From Sphingobacteriia bacterium (GTDB lineage: Bacteria; Bacteroidota; Bacteroidia; J057; RFSG01): DNA of 36,365 nucleotides. Below, piece by piece: positions 14,362-22,798 of the stretch (positions are counted from its first letter, which is position 1; each line of letters starts with the position of its first letter). The notes beneath the pieces were generated by a model, which was not told where the DNA came from, searched no databases, and was given only the letters and a program-made list of their open reading frames with translations. A program made the translations under genes and the position numbers. Location of the stretch: the NCBI GenBank assembly GCA_009924095.1, contig RFSG01000017.1, forward strand, positions 1-36,365, in the 5' to 3' direction.

Positions 14362-16200
14362 ATGTGTGGAATCGTCGGTTACATCGGAAAACGGGAAGCC
14401 CTCCCGGTCCTTATCAATGGATTAAAGCGGCTTGAATATAGAGGATATGACTCTGCAGGAGTAGCTATTCAAAGCCCTTCGGGCATTCAAATAGTAAAAA
14501 AAGTAGGGAAGGTTTCCGTCTTAGAACAAACTCTTTTAGAGAACACCCCAATTGGAAATGTGGGGATGGGGCATACTCGCTGGGCAACCCACGGTGCTCC
14601 GAGCGACCTGAATGCCCACCCACATCTAAGTCAATCTGGAAAATTTGCCATTATCCATAATGGTATTATTGAAAACTATACTTCTCTTAAGAAACGACTT
14701 CAACAAAGAGGATATGTGTTTAAATCAGATACAGACACTGAGGTCCTGGCTCATCTTATTGAAGAAGTATATACCATAGGAAAGTGTACAGCAGAAATAG
14801 CAGTTAGATTAGCCTTAACTAAAGTAGAAGGAGCTTACGGACTTGTTGTGATGTGTGAGGATGAACCAAACAAATTAATTTGCGCAAGAAAAGGAAGCCC
14901 CTTGGTGATTGGAATTGGAGAAGCGGAATATTTTGTTGCTTCTGACGCCACCCCAATTATTGAATATACCAAAAATGTAATTTATCTAAATGATGGGGAT
15001 GTTGCTATAATTACCCCGGATGATCTTACCCTAAAAACCATAAAAAATGTAATCCTTTCTCCAGAAATAAAAACTCTGGATATGGAAATGGATGAAATTG
15101 AAAAAGGGGGGTACGAACATTTTATGTTGAAAGAAATATTCGAGCAACCCAAAACAGTTTTAGATTCCTTAAGAGGTAGAGTTTCTGCGGAACATGAAGA
15201 TATTCGTTTGGGCGGATTAACCGATGTAATGGATCAACTCATCTCAGCTAAACGGATATTAATTGTTGCCTGTGGAACGAGTTGGCATGCAGGCTTAGTG
15301 GCAGAATATATTTTTGAGGAACTTGTTAGAATTCCAGTAGAAGTGGAATACGCTTCTGAGTTTCGATATAGAAACCCAGTAATATTACCTGGGGATGTAG
15401 TATTGGCGATTAGCCAAAGTGGGGAGACCGCCGATACTCTTGCCGCCATACAACTAGCCAAATCACAAGGAGCGTTAGTGCTTGGTATTTGCAATGTTGT
15501 GGGGGCTTCTATCCCAAGAGAAACTCACGGTGGAGTATATACCCACGCCGGCCCTGAAATAGGGGTCGCCTCAACCAAAGCATTTACTGCTCAAGTATCT
15601 GTGCTGACATTAATCGCAATTCATCTAGGGTATTTACGTAAATCTTTAACTGTAGAACGTTACCACGAATTGGTAAAAGAGCTGTTACATATTCCTGATA
15701 AAATAGCAGAAACGCTTACCTTAAATGATAGCATTCTGGAAATGGCAGAAAGGTTTAAAAATGCTTCAAACTTTTTATATCTCGGAAGAGGATATCAATT
15801 TCCTGTAGCGTTGGAAGGAGCATTAAAACTGAAAGAAATTTCTTACATCCATGCTGAAGGCTACCCTGCGGCAGAAATGAAACATGGGCCAATTGCTTTG
15901 ATTGATGAAAATATGCCGGTGGTAATTATCGCTACCCGAGATAAAACCTATGATAAAATTGTTTCAAACATTCAGGAAGTAAAAGCCAGAAAAGGCCAAG
16001 TAATTGCTGTTGTTTCTGCAGGGGATACTACGATTCGGCAAATGTCAGACTATGTGATGGAGATACCGATAACAGACGAAATACTGGCACCCTTATTAAC
16101 CGTAATTCCGCTTCAATTGCTTTCCTATCATATTGCAGTATTAAGAGGATGTAATGTAGATCAACCCCGAAATTTAGCAAAATCAGTAACCGTGGAATAA
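14362..16200 (+). CDS. glmS: Glutamine--fructose-6-phosphate aminotransferase (isomerising)
   Basis: Makes glucosamine-6-phosphate from fructose-6-phosphate and glutamine, the first step to UDP-GlcNAc for peptidoglycan and for the NeuC-type pathway. The 612-residue protein begins MCGIVGYIGKREALPVLING with the nucleophile Cys2, has TRWATHGAPSD in the glutaminase domain, two SIS domains with ISQSGETADTLAA and VASTKAFTAQV, EGYPAAEMKHGPIAL, and the standard C-terminus RNLAKSVTVE. It lies 48 bases after the DUF4270 gene; that gap is too short for a glmS ribozyme, and none is seen. A strong hairpin terminator follows directly. Confidence 0.97.
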   Translation: MCGIVGYIGKREALPVLINGLKRLEYRGYDSAGVAIQSPSGIQIVKKVGKVSVLEQTLLENTPIGNVGMGHTRWATHGAPSDLNAHPHLSQSGKFAIIHNGIIENYTSLKKRLQQRGYVFKSDTDTEVLAHLIEEVYTIGKCTAEIAVRLALTKVEGAYGLVVMCEDEPNKLICARKGSPLVIGIGEAEYFVASDATPIIEYTKNVIYLNDGDVAIITPDDLTLKTIKNVILSPEIKTLDMEMDEIEKGGYEHFMLKEIFEQPKTVLDSLRGRVSAEHEDIRLGGLTDVMDQLISAKRILIVACGTSWHAGLVAEYIFEELVRIPVEVEYASEFRYRNPVILPGDVVLAISQSGETADTLAAIQLAKSQGALVLGICNVVGASIPRETHGGVYTHAGPEIGVASTKAFTAQVSVLTLIAIHLGYLRKSLTVERYHELVKELLHIPDKIAETLTLNDSILEMAERFKNASNFLYLGRGYQFPVALEGALKLKEISYIHAEGYPAAEMKHGPIALIDENMPVVIIATRDKTYDKIVSNIQEVKARKGQVIAVVSAGDTTIRQMSDYVMEIPITDEILAPLLTVIPLQLLSYHIAVLRGCNVDQPRNLAKSVTVE

Positions 16201-16208
16201 GGTAACCC

Positions 16209-16242
16209 CTCGGGTTTTTTAGGGTACCCGAGTTTTATTTTT
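16209..16242 (+). terminator. Rho-independent terminator after glmS
   Basis: CTCGGGT (16209-16215) pairs perfectly with ACCCGAG (16226-16232) across a 10-base loop, followed by TTTTATTTTT. It begins nine bases after the glmS stop. Its T-run overlaps the left edge of the palindrome that precedes the TonB receptor gene. Confidence 0.85.
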
Positions 16243-16256
16243 AGACTAGCCTAAAA
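16239..16256. promoter_or_regulatory. DtxR/IdeR-like 18-bp palindromic operator
   Basis: TTTTAGACTAGCCTAAAA differs from its own inverse complement at only one symmetric pair. The core TTAG-n-CTAG-n-CTAA resembles operators of the DtxR/IdeR/MntR metalloregulator family (TTAGG-type half sites). A further matching half site, TAGTCTAA (16270-16277), makes a perfect 8-bp inverted repeat with 16241-16248. The site occupies the -33/spacer region of the promoter whose -7 box is at 16262-16269, a position suited to repression when metal is plentiful. Identity of the regulator and metal is inference. Confidence 0.6.
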
Positions 16257-16261
16257 TAAAA

Positions 16262-16269
16262 TATATTTG
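16262..16269 (+). promoter_or_regulatory. -7 promoter box of the TonB receptor gene
   Basis: TATATTTG matches TAnnTTTG exactly. It lies 21 bases before the TTG start codon at 16291 and just downstream of the palindromic operator. No clear -33 TTTG is seen; the expected place is taken up by the terminator T-run and operator. Confidence 0.6.
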
Positions 16270-16290
16270 TAGTCTAAATATAAAATTCGA

Positions 16291-18579
16291 TTGACCAAAA
16301 ACATATTTTGCCTACTGGCTTTATTTCTTACTATTCCTATTCTTCAGGCACAAAAACTCCACATTTCCGGTCAGGTTACTTACGATAATAAACCGCTGGA
16401 ATTTGTAAAAGTTAGTATCCCAAAGTTTTCTGTAATCAACTTTACTGATTCCTTAGGTCAATTTTCAATTTATATACCCGATTCAAGGGATACCTTCTCG
16501 CTTATTTTTTCCGCCTTGGGATATCAACCCCAAACAGTTACCATAATTTCTAGAGCAGATACTTTACCCAAAGTAAATATCAATTTATCCCCTCTAATGT
16601 TAGAAGAGACGGTAATTACAGGAAATCTAAGATCTTCTACTCGAAGTGAAAGCCCAATTCCGATTGAAGTATACGGACGAGCATTTTTTAAAACACTGCC
16701 TGCTCCTTCAATGTTTGAGTCTTTTCAGCAAATAAATGGGGTTCGTCCTCAAGTGAATTGTAATATCTGCAATACTGGAGACATTCATATAAATGGATTA
16801 GAAGGACCTTATACTTTAGTCTTAATAGATGGTATGCCAATCGTCAGTGGGCTTTCAACGGTTTATGGTCTATCCGGAATACCCTCAGCCTTAATTGAAC
16901 AAATTGAAATTGTGAAAGGACCAGCTTCTACTTTATATGGAGCAGAAGCGGTAGGAGGATTAATAAATGTAATCACTCGCTCTCCAGACCAATCGCCTAA
17001 GCTATCTTTAGAAATGTATAGCTCCGACTGGGGAGACGTAAATACCGATGCGGGTTTCAAATTTAAAGTGGGAAAAAAAATAAATAGTTTGTGGGGAATA
17101 AATTATTTTAATTATTCTTTTCCAAAAGATAATAATCATGATGGATTTACTGATATTACCCTTCAAAATAGAATTTCCGTTTTTAATAAATGGAATTTCG
17201 AACGAAAAGACAAAAGAGTTTTTTCTATTGCAACCCGATATTTATATGAAAATCGATGGGGAGGGCAAATGAATTGGACCTCGGCATTTCGAGGAGGGGA
17301 TAGTATTTATGGAGAAAGTATTTATACCCGAAGAGGAGAGATTATTGGGCAATGGCAATTACCCGTAAATCCTAAAATAGTAACTCAATTTAGTTTTAAT
17401 AGACAGGAACAAAATAGTGTTTATGGAATAATTCCATTTATTGCTTTTCAAGAAACCGGATTTGGACAATTAATTTATTATTCTAAACCCCATAAACCCC
17501 ACCAATTATTAATCGGGTCTGCAATACGATATACACGGTATGATGACAATACTCCGGCGACAGAGGATATAACAACAACGTCAGAGAAACGCAATACCCC
17601 AACTCTTACGGTATTGCCAGGGTTGTTTATTCAAGAGGAATATAAATGGAAAAATAAACATACGCTATTAACAGGAGTAAGATATGATTACCATCCAATT
17701 CATGGTTCCGTTTATTCCCCAAGATTAAATTATAAATGGAATAATCATAATAAAAATAAAATGGTTAGAATAGGCATAGGAAATGGATATCGAGTGGCAC
17801 AAATATTTACGGAGGATCACGCGGCCTTAACGGGAGCCCGAAAGGTAATATTCGAGGAAAAATTAAAGCCTGAAACTTCATGGAATATTAATATGAATTA
17901 TGTTCAGAATATATTCACTAAAAATGGAATGTATTTAAATTTTGAGGCAACTTTATTTCACACTTATTTCACCAACCGTATTATTCCAGATTATTTAAGC
18001 AATCCGAACGAAATCAGATATAGGAATTTACTTGGATATTCTATTTCGAAAGGAATAACCTTAAATACTAAATTGGTATTGCCAGAAGGGATTCAACTAC
18101 AACTGGGTTTAACGCAAATGGACGTTACGGTTTCTGAAAATGGAAATACTAGAAGACAATTATTAACTGAAAAAATATCCGGAACCTGGGTTTTAAGTTA
18201 CACTTTATCAAAGATTAATTTAACACTGGATTATACCGGCAATATTTATGGTCCTATGCTGTTGCCTTTATTAGGGCCCTTAGATCAGAGAGCAGCAAAA
18301 TCACCAGTATATAGTATTCAAAACATACAATTTTCCAAAGGTATTTCTTCACGATGGGAGATTTTTGGGGGTATTAAAAATCTTTTAAATTTTACCCCTC
18401 CCGCGAATAGTATTGCTCGTTCGTTTGATCCTTTTGATAAACAAGTAAAGTTTGATTCACAAGGTCAGGCGATTCCAACAACTGATAATCCCCAAGCCTT
18501 AACTTTTGATCCTACCTATGTGTTTGCCCCTAATCAAGGGATTCGCTTATTCTTAGGGTTTAGGTGGAAATTAGAATAA
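16291..18579 (+). CDS. TonB-dependent outer-membrane receptor
   Basis: A 762-residue TonB-dependent transporter that would bring a large or scarce ligand across the outer membrane. Order: signal peptide 1-20 (...IPILQAQ), a CarboxypepD-regulatory-like beta-sandwich (about 22-105, ISGQVTYDNKPLEFVKVSIP), a plug domain (about 110-225, DIHINGLEGPYTLVLIDGMP, then IEIVKGPASTLYGAEAVGG), and a 22-stranded type barrel ending GIRLFLGFRWKLE. The plug has a CxxC pair at Cys157/Cys160 just before the GDIHINGL motif; I have seen this in a recurrent Bacteroidota receptor group, ligand unknown to me. Translation must start at TTG 16291: no ATG is in frame upstream and this start gives a proper signal peptide. 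No SusD partner is present. The upstream palindrome suggests control by a DtxR-family metal sensor. Confidence 0.92.
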   Translation: MTKNIFCLLALFLTIPILQAQKLHISGQVTYDNKPLEFVKVSIPKFSVINFTDSLGQFSIYIPDSRDTFSLIFSALGYQPQTVTIISRADTLPKVNINLSPLMLEETVITGNLRSSTRSESPIPIEVYGRAFFKTLPAPSMFESFQQINGVRPQVNCNICNTGDIHINGLEGPYTLVLIDGMPIVSGLSTVYGLSGIPSALIEQIEIVKGPASTLYGAEAVGGLINVITRSPDQSPKLSLEMYSSDWGDVNTDAGFKFKVGKKINSLWGINYFNYSFPKDNNHDGFTDITLQNRISVFNKWNFERKDKRVFSIATRYLYENRWGGQMNWTSAFRGGDSIYGESIYTRRGEIIGQWQLPVNPKIVTQFSFNRQEQNSVYGIIPFIAFQETGFGQLIYYSKPHKPHQLLIGSAIRYTRYDDNTPATEDITTTSEKRNTPTLTVLPGLFIQEEYKWKNKHTLLTGVRYDYHPIHGSVYSPRLNYKWNNHNKNKMVRIGIGNGYRVAQIFTEDHAALTGARKVIFEEKLKPETSWNINMNYVQNIFTKNGMYLNFEATLFHTYFTNRIIPDYLSNPNEIRYRNLLGYSISKGITLNTKLVLPEGIQLQLGLTQMDVTVSENGNTRRQLLTEKISGTWVLSYTLSKINLTLDYTGNIYGPMLLPLLGPLDQRAAKSPVYSIQNIQFSKGISSRWEIFGGIKNLLNFTPPANSIARSFDPFDKQVKFDSQGQAIPTTDNPQALTFDPTYVFAPNQGIRLFLGFRWKLE

Positions 18580-18711
18580 TAAATTACGGGAATTCAAAAA
18601 TATGGGGGAAAAAGCAAAAATAATTTTATGTTAAATTTTTAAATATAAATTTCTAAACGAATAAGGGTAAGTATCTTTACGAAGAATAATACTCCTCAAA
18701 AAATTAATCCT

Positions 18712-19533
18712 ATGAAACCTGTATTATTTATCACCGGTGCCAGCAGTGGTATTGGAAAAGCAACTGCCTTATATTTTCATCAACAAGGATGGAGAGTAGT
18801 AGCTTCTATGCGGAATCCTCAAAATGAAAAAGATTTGAAGCAAGATGAGCGTTTGATTTTAGTAAAACTAGATGTTGAACAAAAAGAAACCATTGCCCCT
18901 GCGATTCAAAAAGCATTAGAAGCGTTTGGGCAAATAGATGTGTGGCTTAACAATGCAGGGTATGGAGCGTATGGGCCTATGGAGGCCGGTACCGATGAAG
19001 AAATCCGCAGACAATTTGAAGTAAATTTTTTTGGATTGATTTCTTGTATGCGTGAAATTCTTCCTCATTTTAAATCCAGAAAAACAGGAACCATAATTAA
19101 TATTAGTTCTATTGGAGGATTAATGACATTGCCTATGTTTGGGGTATATAATTCTTCAAAGTTTGCTTTAGAAGGATTAACAGAAGGACTTTGGTATGAT
19201 TTACAACCTTTAGGAATAAAAGTTAAATTAGTAGAACCCGGAGGGATTAAAACAGACTTTGCTGGAAGGTCAATGAATGAATTTGACCAATCTAAATTTC
19301 CGGAGTACAAAGCCTATAACGATAAAATATTAGCTCGTTTTAAAGACCCTAAATACACTCAAAATTTTGGTACTCCTGAAATGGTTGCCGAAGTAATTTG
19401 GCAAGCAGCAACCGATGGAACGAACACCCTTCGGTATTTAGCAGGAAAAGATGCTAAGCAGTTTTGGGGATTACGCAGATGGATGGGATATAAGTTCCAA
19501 ATGGAACAAGTAAAAAAATATTTTGGAATATAA
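18712..19533 (+). CDS. Classical SDR family oxidoreductase
   Basis: A 273-residue short-chain dehydrogenase/reductase with an intact active site: cofactor motif TGASSGIG near the N-terminus, NNAGYGAYGPMEAG, active-site Ser in INISSIGG, and Tyr-x-x-x-Lys as YNSSK. The segment SMRNP after the second strand, with a basic residue, suits NADP(H). The substrate is not predictable; the C-terminal part resembles SDRs labelled oxidoreductase near 17-beta-hydroxysteroid-type enzymes. The gene stands alone, 132 bases after the TonB receptor, and ends 10 bases from the convergent cytochrome gene. A TATCTTTA is present 37 bases or so upstream of the start and may be its promoter. Confidence 0.88.
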   Translation: MKPVLFITGASSGIGKATALYFHQQGWRVVASMRNPQNEKDLKQDERLILVKLDVEQKETIAPAIQKALEAFGQIDVWLNNAGYGAYGPMEAGTDEEIRRQFEVNFFGLISCMREILPHFKSRKTGTIINISSIGGLMTLPMFGVYNSSKFALEGLTEGLWYDLQPLGIKVKLVEPGGIKTDFAGRSMNEFDQSKFPEYKAYNDKILARFKDPKYTQNFGTPEMVAEVIWQAATDGTNTLRYLAGKDAKQFWGLRRWMGYKFQMEQVKKYFGI

Positions 19534-19543
19534 CGGAAGTTGT

Positions 19544-19939
19544 TTATTTCAATTTTAATTGTTCAATCCTGCGGATGGGTCCAGGGCAATGTGTTTCATG
19601 ACAGGTGATGCAGGATTGAATATACTTTTGATAAACTTGTTTAGGATGTTTAGCGCGATAAATTTCCTTTCTTAAGTTTAGGGAATAAGACGCCATTTGA
19701 TGAAATTCAGGTGTCATTTCATCAGGGTCTGTTGGAATAGCAATATGCATATCTTGTATTGAATCCGTAAAAACCCCTAAACTTTTTTTCTTGAGTATTC
19801 TTTCCCGCAACACTTTTGCTTCTGAATCTAATTGATACATAACCTTGGGAAGGGTCGGTTCTTGAATATTAGGATTAAAAAAACTCCAACAACTCAAAAG
19901 CACAACACTCACAATTCCTATTGAATACTTAAGTAACAT
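19544..19939 (-). CDS. Small c-type cytochrome / haem protein (C-terminal CxxCH)
   Basis: A 131-residue exported protein with one haem c motif near the C-terminus: Cys110-I-T-Cys113-His114, followed by ETHCPGP, giving a third Cys at 118. The N-terminal hydrophobic segment ends LLSC (Cys17), which could be a lipobox. The middle is helical and contains Met and His residues that might act as a second ligand. A C-terminal haem site is the layout of cytochrome c'-like proteins, but the chain is short and I cannot assign the family firmly. Its ATG shares one base with the stop of the DUF4920 lipoprotein gene (TAATG), so the two are translationally linked. Confidence 0.78.
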   Translation of the reverse strand: MLLKYSIGIVSVVLLSCWSFFNPNIQEPTLPKVMYQLDSEAKVLRERILKKKSLGVFTDSIQDMHIAIPTDPDEMTPEFHQMASYSLNLRKEIYRAKHPKQVYQKYIQSCITCHETHCPGPIRRIEQLKLK

Positions 19940-20400
19940 TATTTAGGTAATAATAAAACCCCATCCGCTTCAATTCCCAATTTAATTGCTGGGGAGTTTA
20001 TCTTTTCAATTTCTACTTGGGGTTTGCCTTCCTCAATGGCTTCTTTCCGAAGATCTTCAATGGTAAGGCTATCCCGGTAAGCTAGTCCTTCAATCACTAC
20101 TTCTTTACCTTGAATATCTAAGGGAAGCGTAAAGGCTTCCTCTTTATAGGTAACCAATATTGGCAAACCCTGAGAAGAGCTTAATTCTAACCAACACCCT
20201 TCCATTTTACAGGCATCCGAAATTTTGCCTTTTACTTTTACTTGTTTGGTTTCTCCGGTTGGAAGTAAACTCACTAAAGAATCTACCGTGATGGAATTTT
20301 CTTGCGTGATTTCTTTACCAAATTGTACCTTTTCTTTGCATCCAACACCATAGAAACAAACGAAACCCAACAAGCAAGCATAAATAACTTTATTTATCAT
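19939..20400 (-). CDS. DUF4920 domain lipoprotein
   Basis: A 153-residue predicted lipoprotein: MINKVIYACLLGFVCFYGVG then Cys at the lipobox. The DUF4920 core contains VKGKISDACKMEGCWLEL, with two Cys five residues apart, ILVTYKEEAFTLP, GKEVVIEGLAYR, and the C-terminal IEKINSPAIKLGIEADGVLL. It is a clear paralogue of the next gene upstream (same Cys pair, same strand order). The ATG at 20400 is preferred over the ORF start at 20433, since it lies four bases after the neighbouring gene and gives the lipoprotein signal directly. Function of DUF4920 is not established; the paired Cys might bind a metal or be redox active, which is inference. Confidence 0.82.
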   Translation of the reverse strand: MINKVIYACLLGFVCFYGVGCKEKVQFGKEITQENSITVDSLVSLLPTGETKQVKVKGKISDACKMEGCWLELSSSQGLPILVTYKEEAFTLPLDIQGKEVVIEGLAYRDSLTIEDLRKEAIEEGKPQVEIEKINSPAIKLGIEADGVLLLPK

Positions 20401-20404
20401 ATAA

Positions 20405-20857
20405 TTATTTAATAATAACCCCTTTGGCTTCAAAGCATAATTCTTTTTTGGGAGTATTTATGGCTTCGATTTCACTAGCTGATTTTCCAGCATCTTTTGC
20501 ATAATGACGAAGCTGTTCAATGCTCGTTTCTTTAAAGAAAGCAAATCCATTTAATACCACCGTTTTTCCGGAGATATCTTTAGGAACAAAAAAGGCATAG
20601 TCTTTAAAGGTCACCCGAATGGTACCTTCATCAGGACGGGGCAATTCCAGCCAACATCCTTTTTTTTGACAAACCGCATTTACAGTTCCTGTTAATTTAG
20701 TTTCTAGTTTTTTATGTTTTTTCATTTCTGTTAATAATTGTTCCACAGAAATTGTACCTGTTGGGTCAAACGTTTCTCCAACCTGCTGAGAAAACAGAGG
20801 TGAAATAAAAATACAGGCACCGAGTGCCCAAAGGAATAAGCGAAAAGTAATTCTCAT
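20405..20857 (-). CDS. DUF4920 domain protein, exported
   Basis: A 150-residue protein with a cleavable signal peptide (residues 1-24, ending SPLFSQ) and a DUF4920 core: GTVNAVCQKKGCWLELPRP, IRVTFKDYAFFVPKDISGKT, VVLNGFAFFKETSIEQLRHY, and IEAINTPKKELCFEAKGVII. It carries the Cys-x4-Cys-Trp motif plus an extra Cys near the C-terminus that the lipoprotein paralogue lacks. It starts five bases after deoD, so it is downstream in the gpsA-deoD operon. One paralogue is soluble in the periplasm and the other lipid-anchored, which suggests that they work in the same compartment. Confidence 0.85.
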   Translation of the reverse strand: MRITFRLFLWALGACIFISPLFSQQVGETFDPTGTISVEQLLTEMKKHKKLETKLTGTVNAVCQKKGCWLELPRPDEGTIRVTFKDYAFFVPKDISGKTVVLNGFAFFKETSIEQLRHYAKDAGKSASEIEAINTPKKELCFEAKGVIIK

Positions 20858-20862
20858 AAAAG

Positions 20863-21579
20863 CTAAATTGATAATGAAGGTAAAAGTTCAAGCGTAAGGG
20901 AAATCATATCCTTAAAGTTTTTTTGCCGTTCCATTGGACCAGTTTTTTCACCAGTAAAAACTTTATCACTGATACTTAATAACGAAAGCGCTTTTACTTG
21001 ATATCGTGCGGATATTTGGTAAAGTTCTGCGGTTTCCATTTCAACCGCTAAAATACCATACTTTGCCCATAGGCTAAGCGTTTCTAGGGTGTCATCAGCA
21101 TAAAAAGTATCCGTAGATAGGATATTGCCTGCATAAAGCGGAATAGATAGTTTTTTTGATAGTTCGAAAAGATTAACCGCCAAATGAAAATCAGGAATTC
21201 CAGCAAAAGTATTGTTTTGAACTCTTTTAGAAATGATTCCACTATCGGTACAGCCTCCCATGGCTAACACCAAACTCCCCAACGAAAGGTGAGGTTGTAT
21301 TGCACCTGCAGTTCCAACGCGTATCAAATTTTTAACCTGGTACTCCTGAATCAATTCATGGATATAAATAGAAGCAGAGGGCATTCCCATTCCAGTTCCT
21401 TGCACAGAAACCCTAACCCCTTGATAAGTACCCGTGAACCCTAACATTCCTCTGATATTAGAGTATTCGATCACGTCTTCCAAAAAAACCTCAGCAATTG
21501 CTTTGGCTCTTAAAGGGTCACCAGGTAATAAAACGGTTTCTGCAATCTCCCCTCGTTTTGCATTAATATGAATGCTCAT
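20863..21579 (-). CDS. deoD: Purine-nucleoside phosphorylase
   Basis: A 238-residue hexameric-type purine nucleoside phosphorylase that splits purine (deoxy)nucleosides with phosphate for salvage in the cytoplasm. Motifs: MSIHINAKRGEIAETVLLPG (N-terminal phosphate/nucleoside loop with PGDPLRA), GTGMGMPSASIYIHEL, IRVGTAGA, AVEMETAELY for ribose binding, and LSISDKVFTGE with the catalytic Asp. Length is normal. Its ATG overlaps the gpsA stop (ATGA). It is followed by the DUF4920 genes after only five bases. Confidence 0.95.
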   Translation of the reverse strand: MSIHINAKRGEIAETVLLPGDPLRAKAIAEVFLEDVIEYSNIRGMLGFTGTYQGVRVSVQGTGMGMPSASIYIHELIQEYQVKNLIRVGTAGAIQPHLSLGSLVLAMGGCTDSGIISKRVQNNTFAGIPDFHLAVNLFELSKKLSIPLYAGNILSTDTFYADDTLETLSLWAKYGILAVEMETAELYQISARYQVKALSLLSISDKVFTGEKTGPMERQKNFKDMISLTLELLPSLSI

Positions 21580-22565
21580 GCTAATTGACCTTTTAACATT
21601 TCAAACTCTACTACCGGAGATATTTTTTCATAAAGAATATTGTAAACAGCCTCACAAATAGGCATGGGTACCTCATATTCTTTTAATAAATGATGAATGG
21701 ATTTTGAAGCATAATATCCTTCCGCAATCATATTCATTTCTAGCTGAGCCGAACGGACTGAATACCCATGGCCAATCATGTTTCCAAAATTTCGGTTACG
21801 ACTATGTTGGCTATAAGCGGTTACCAATAAATCCCCTAAATAAACCGAGTGAGTGAGTTCACGGTTTAAAGGAACAACAGCTTGTAAAAACCTTTTCATT
21901 TCAGCACAAGCGCTTGAAATCAATACAGCTTTAAAATTATCTCCTTTGCCCAACCCGTTTGCGATACCCGCTGCTATGGCATATATGTTTTTTAATACTG
22001 CGGCAAATTCAACCCCGCGTATATCTCCTAAGGTGGAAGTATAAATGTTCGGTCTTCTGAATAAGGGAGCCAATGCTGTTGCGGTTGCATTGCTTTCGGA
22101 GGATAAAGTAAGATAGGATAATTTTTCGGTTGCAACTTCCTCCGCATGACATGGCCCTGCAATAGCAGCAATAGAAGTGGAGGGTACTTTAAAGCGTTGG
22201 AGAAAATAATCCGAAATAATTAAATCGGTGGAAGGTTCCATCCCTTTTATGGCAGAAACCAATAATTTTCCTTGTACTTCAGATGGGCTTAAGGGTTCAA
22301 TTGCGTCTGCTAAAAAGGCAGCAGGGATCGCATATATAATGGCGGTTGCTTCAACGATAGCTAAGTGAATATCAGGACAAAATTTAATGGTATTCGTTTG
22401 CAATCTTGCGCTAGGCAAATATTTTCCATTGAAGTTATGGCTTTGAATAAAAGCCATATTTTCCACATCTCGCATCCACCAGTTTACACGAATCTGATTA
22501 TCTGAGAGAATTTTAACCAGGGCAGTAGCCCAACTTCCATCTCCTATGACGGCCACAACCAGCAT
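21576..22565 (-). CDS. gpsA: Glycerol-3-phosphate dehydrogenase [NAD(P)+]
   Basis: Reduces dihydroxyacetone phosphate to sn-glycerol-3-phosphate for phospholipid synthesis. The 329-residue protein has the N-terminal Rossmann motif IGDGSWATALVKIL, VSAIKGMEP, AIAGPCHAEEVA, GVEFAAVLKNIYAIAAGIAN with the catalytic Lys, LGDLLVTAYSQHSRNRNFG and the C-terminal EGYYASKSIHHLLKEY, all as in GpsA. It is the first gene of the operon gpsA-deoD-DUF4920-DUF4920-cytochrome c. The ATG lies four bases after a TATCTTTA promoter box and has no Shine-Dalgarno sequence. Confidence 0.95.
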   Translation of the reverse strand: MLVVAVIGDGSWATALVKILSDNQIRVNWWMRDVENMAFIQSHNFNGKYLPSARLQTNTIKFCPDIHLAIVEATAIIYAIPAAFLADAIEPLSPSEVQGKLLVSAIKGMEPSTDLIISDYFLQRFKVPSTSIAAIAGPCHAEEVATEKLSYLTLSSESNATATALAPLFRRPNIYTSTLGDIRGVEFAAVLKNIYAIAAGIANGLGKGDNFKAVLISSACAEMKRFLQAVVPLNRELTHSVYLGDLLVTAYSQHSRNRNFGNMIGHGYSVRSAQLEMNMIAEGYYASKSIHHLLKEYEVPMPICEAVYNILYEKISPVVEFEMLKGQLA

Positions 22566-22569
22566 ACTG

Positions 22570-22577
22570 TAAAGATA
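22570..22577 (-). promoter_or_regulatory. -7 promoter box of the gpsA operon
   Basis: Minus-strand TATCTTTA is followed by CAGT and the gpsA ATG, a four-base gap. This is the same sequence and spacing as for neuB. The 233-bp region upstream, up to the T9SS gene, contains no gene that I can support. Confidence 0.6.
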
Positions 22578-22798
22578 GTGGTTTTATTAGGGCTGATGAA
22601 TAATTCACCATTTTACAATGCTTAAAGTAATATTGGGTAATTATCAAAGGATATATTAGAAAGCATTATTGTGGTTATTTCAATATTTAACCTACAGATT
22701 TATAATTTCTAAAAGAGTATTTAAAATCGGTAATCATTAACTCATTAATAAAAACTAAAACCCAAAAACAATTCTAAATAGTCAGCCGTAAATTAATT

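Noticed and set aside
22566-22798. Possible small gene or RNA in the 233-bp gap between gpsA and the T9SS gene
   Set aside because: No open frame, hairpin-plus-T-run or repeat stood out; AT-rich and featureless apart from the gpsA promoter box.
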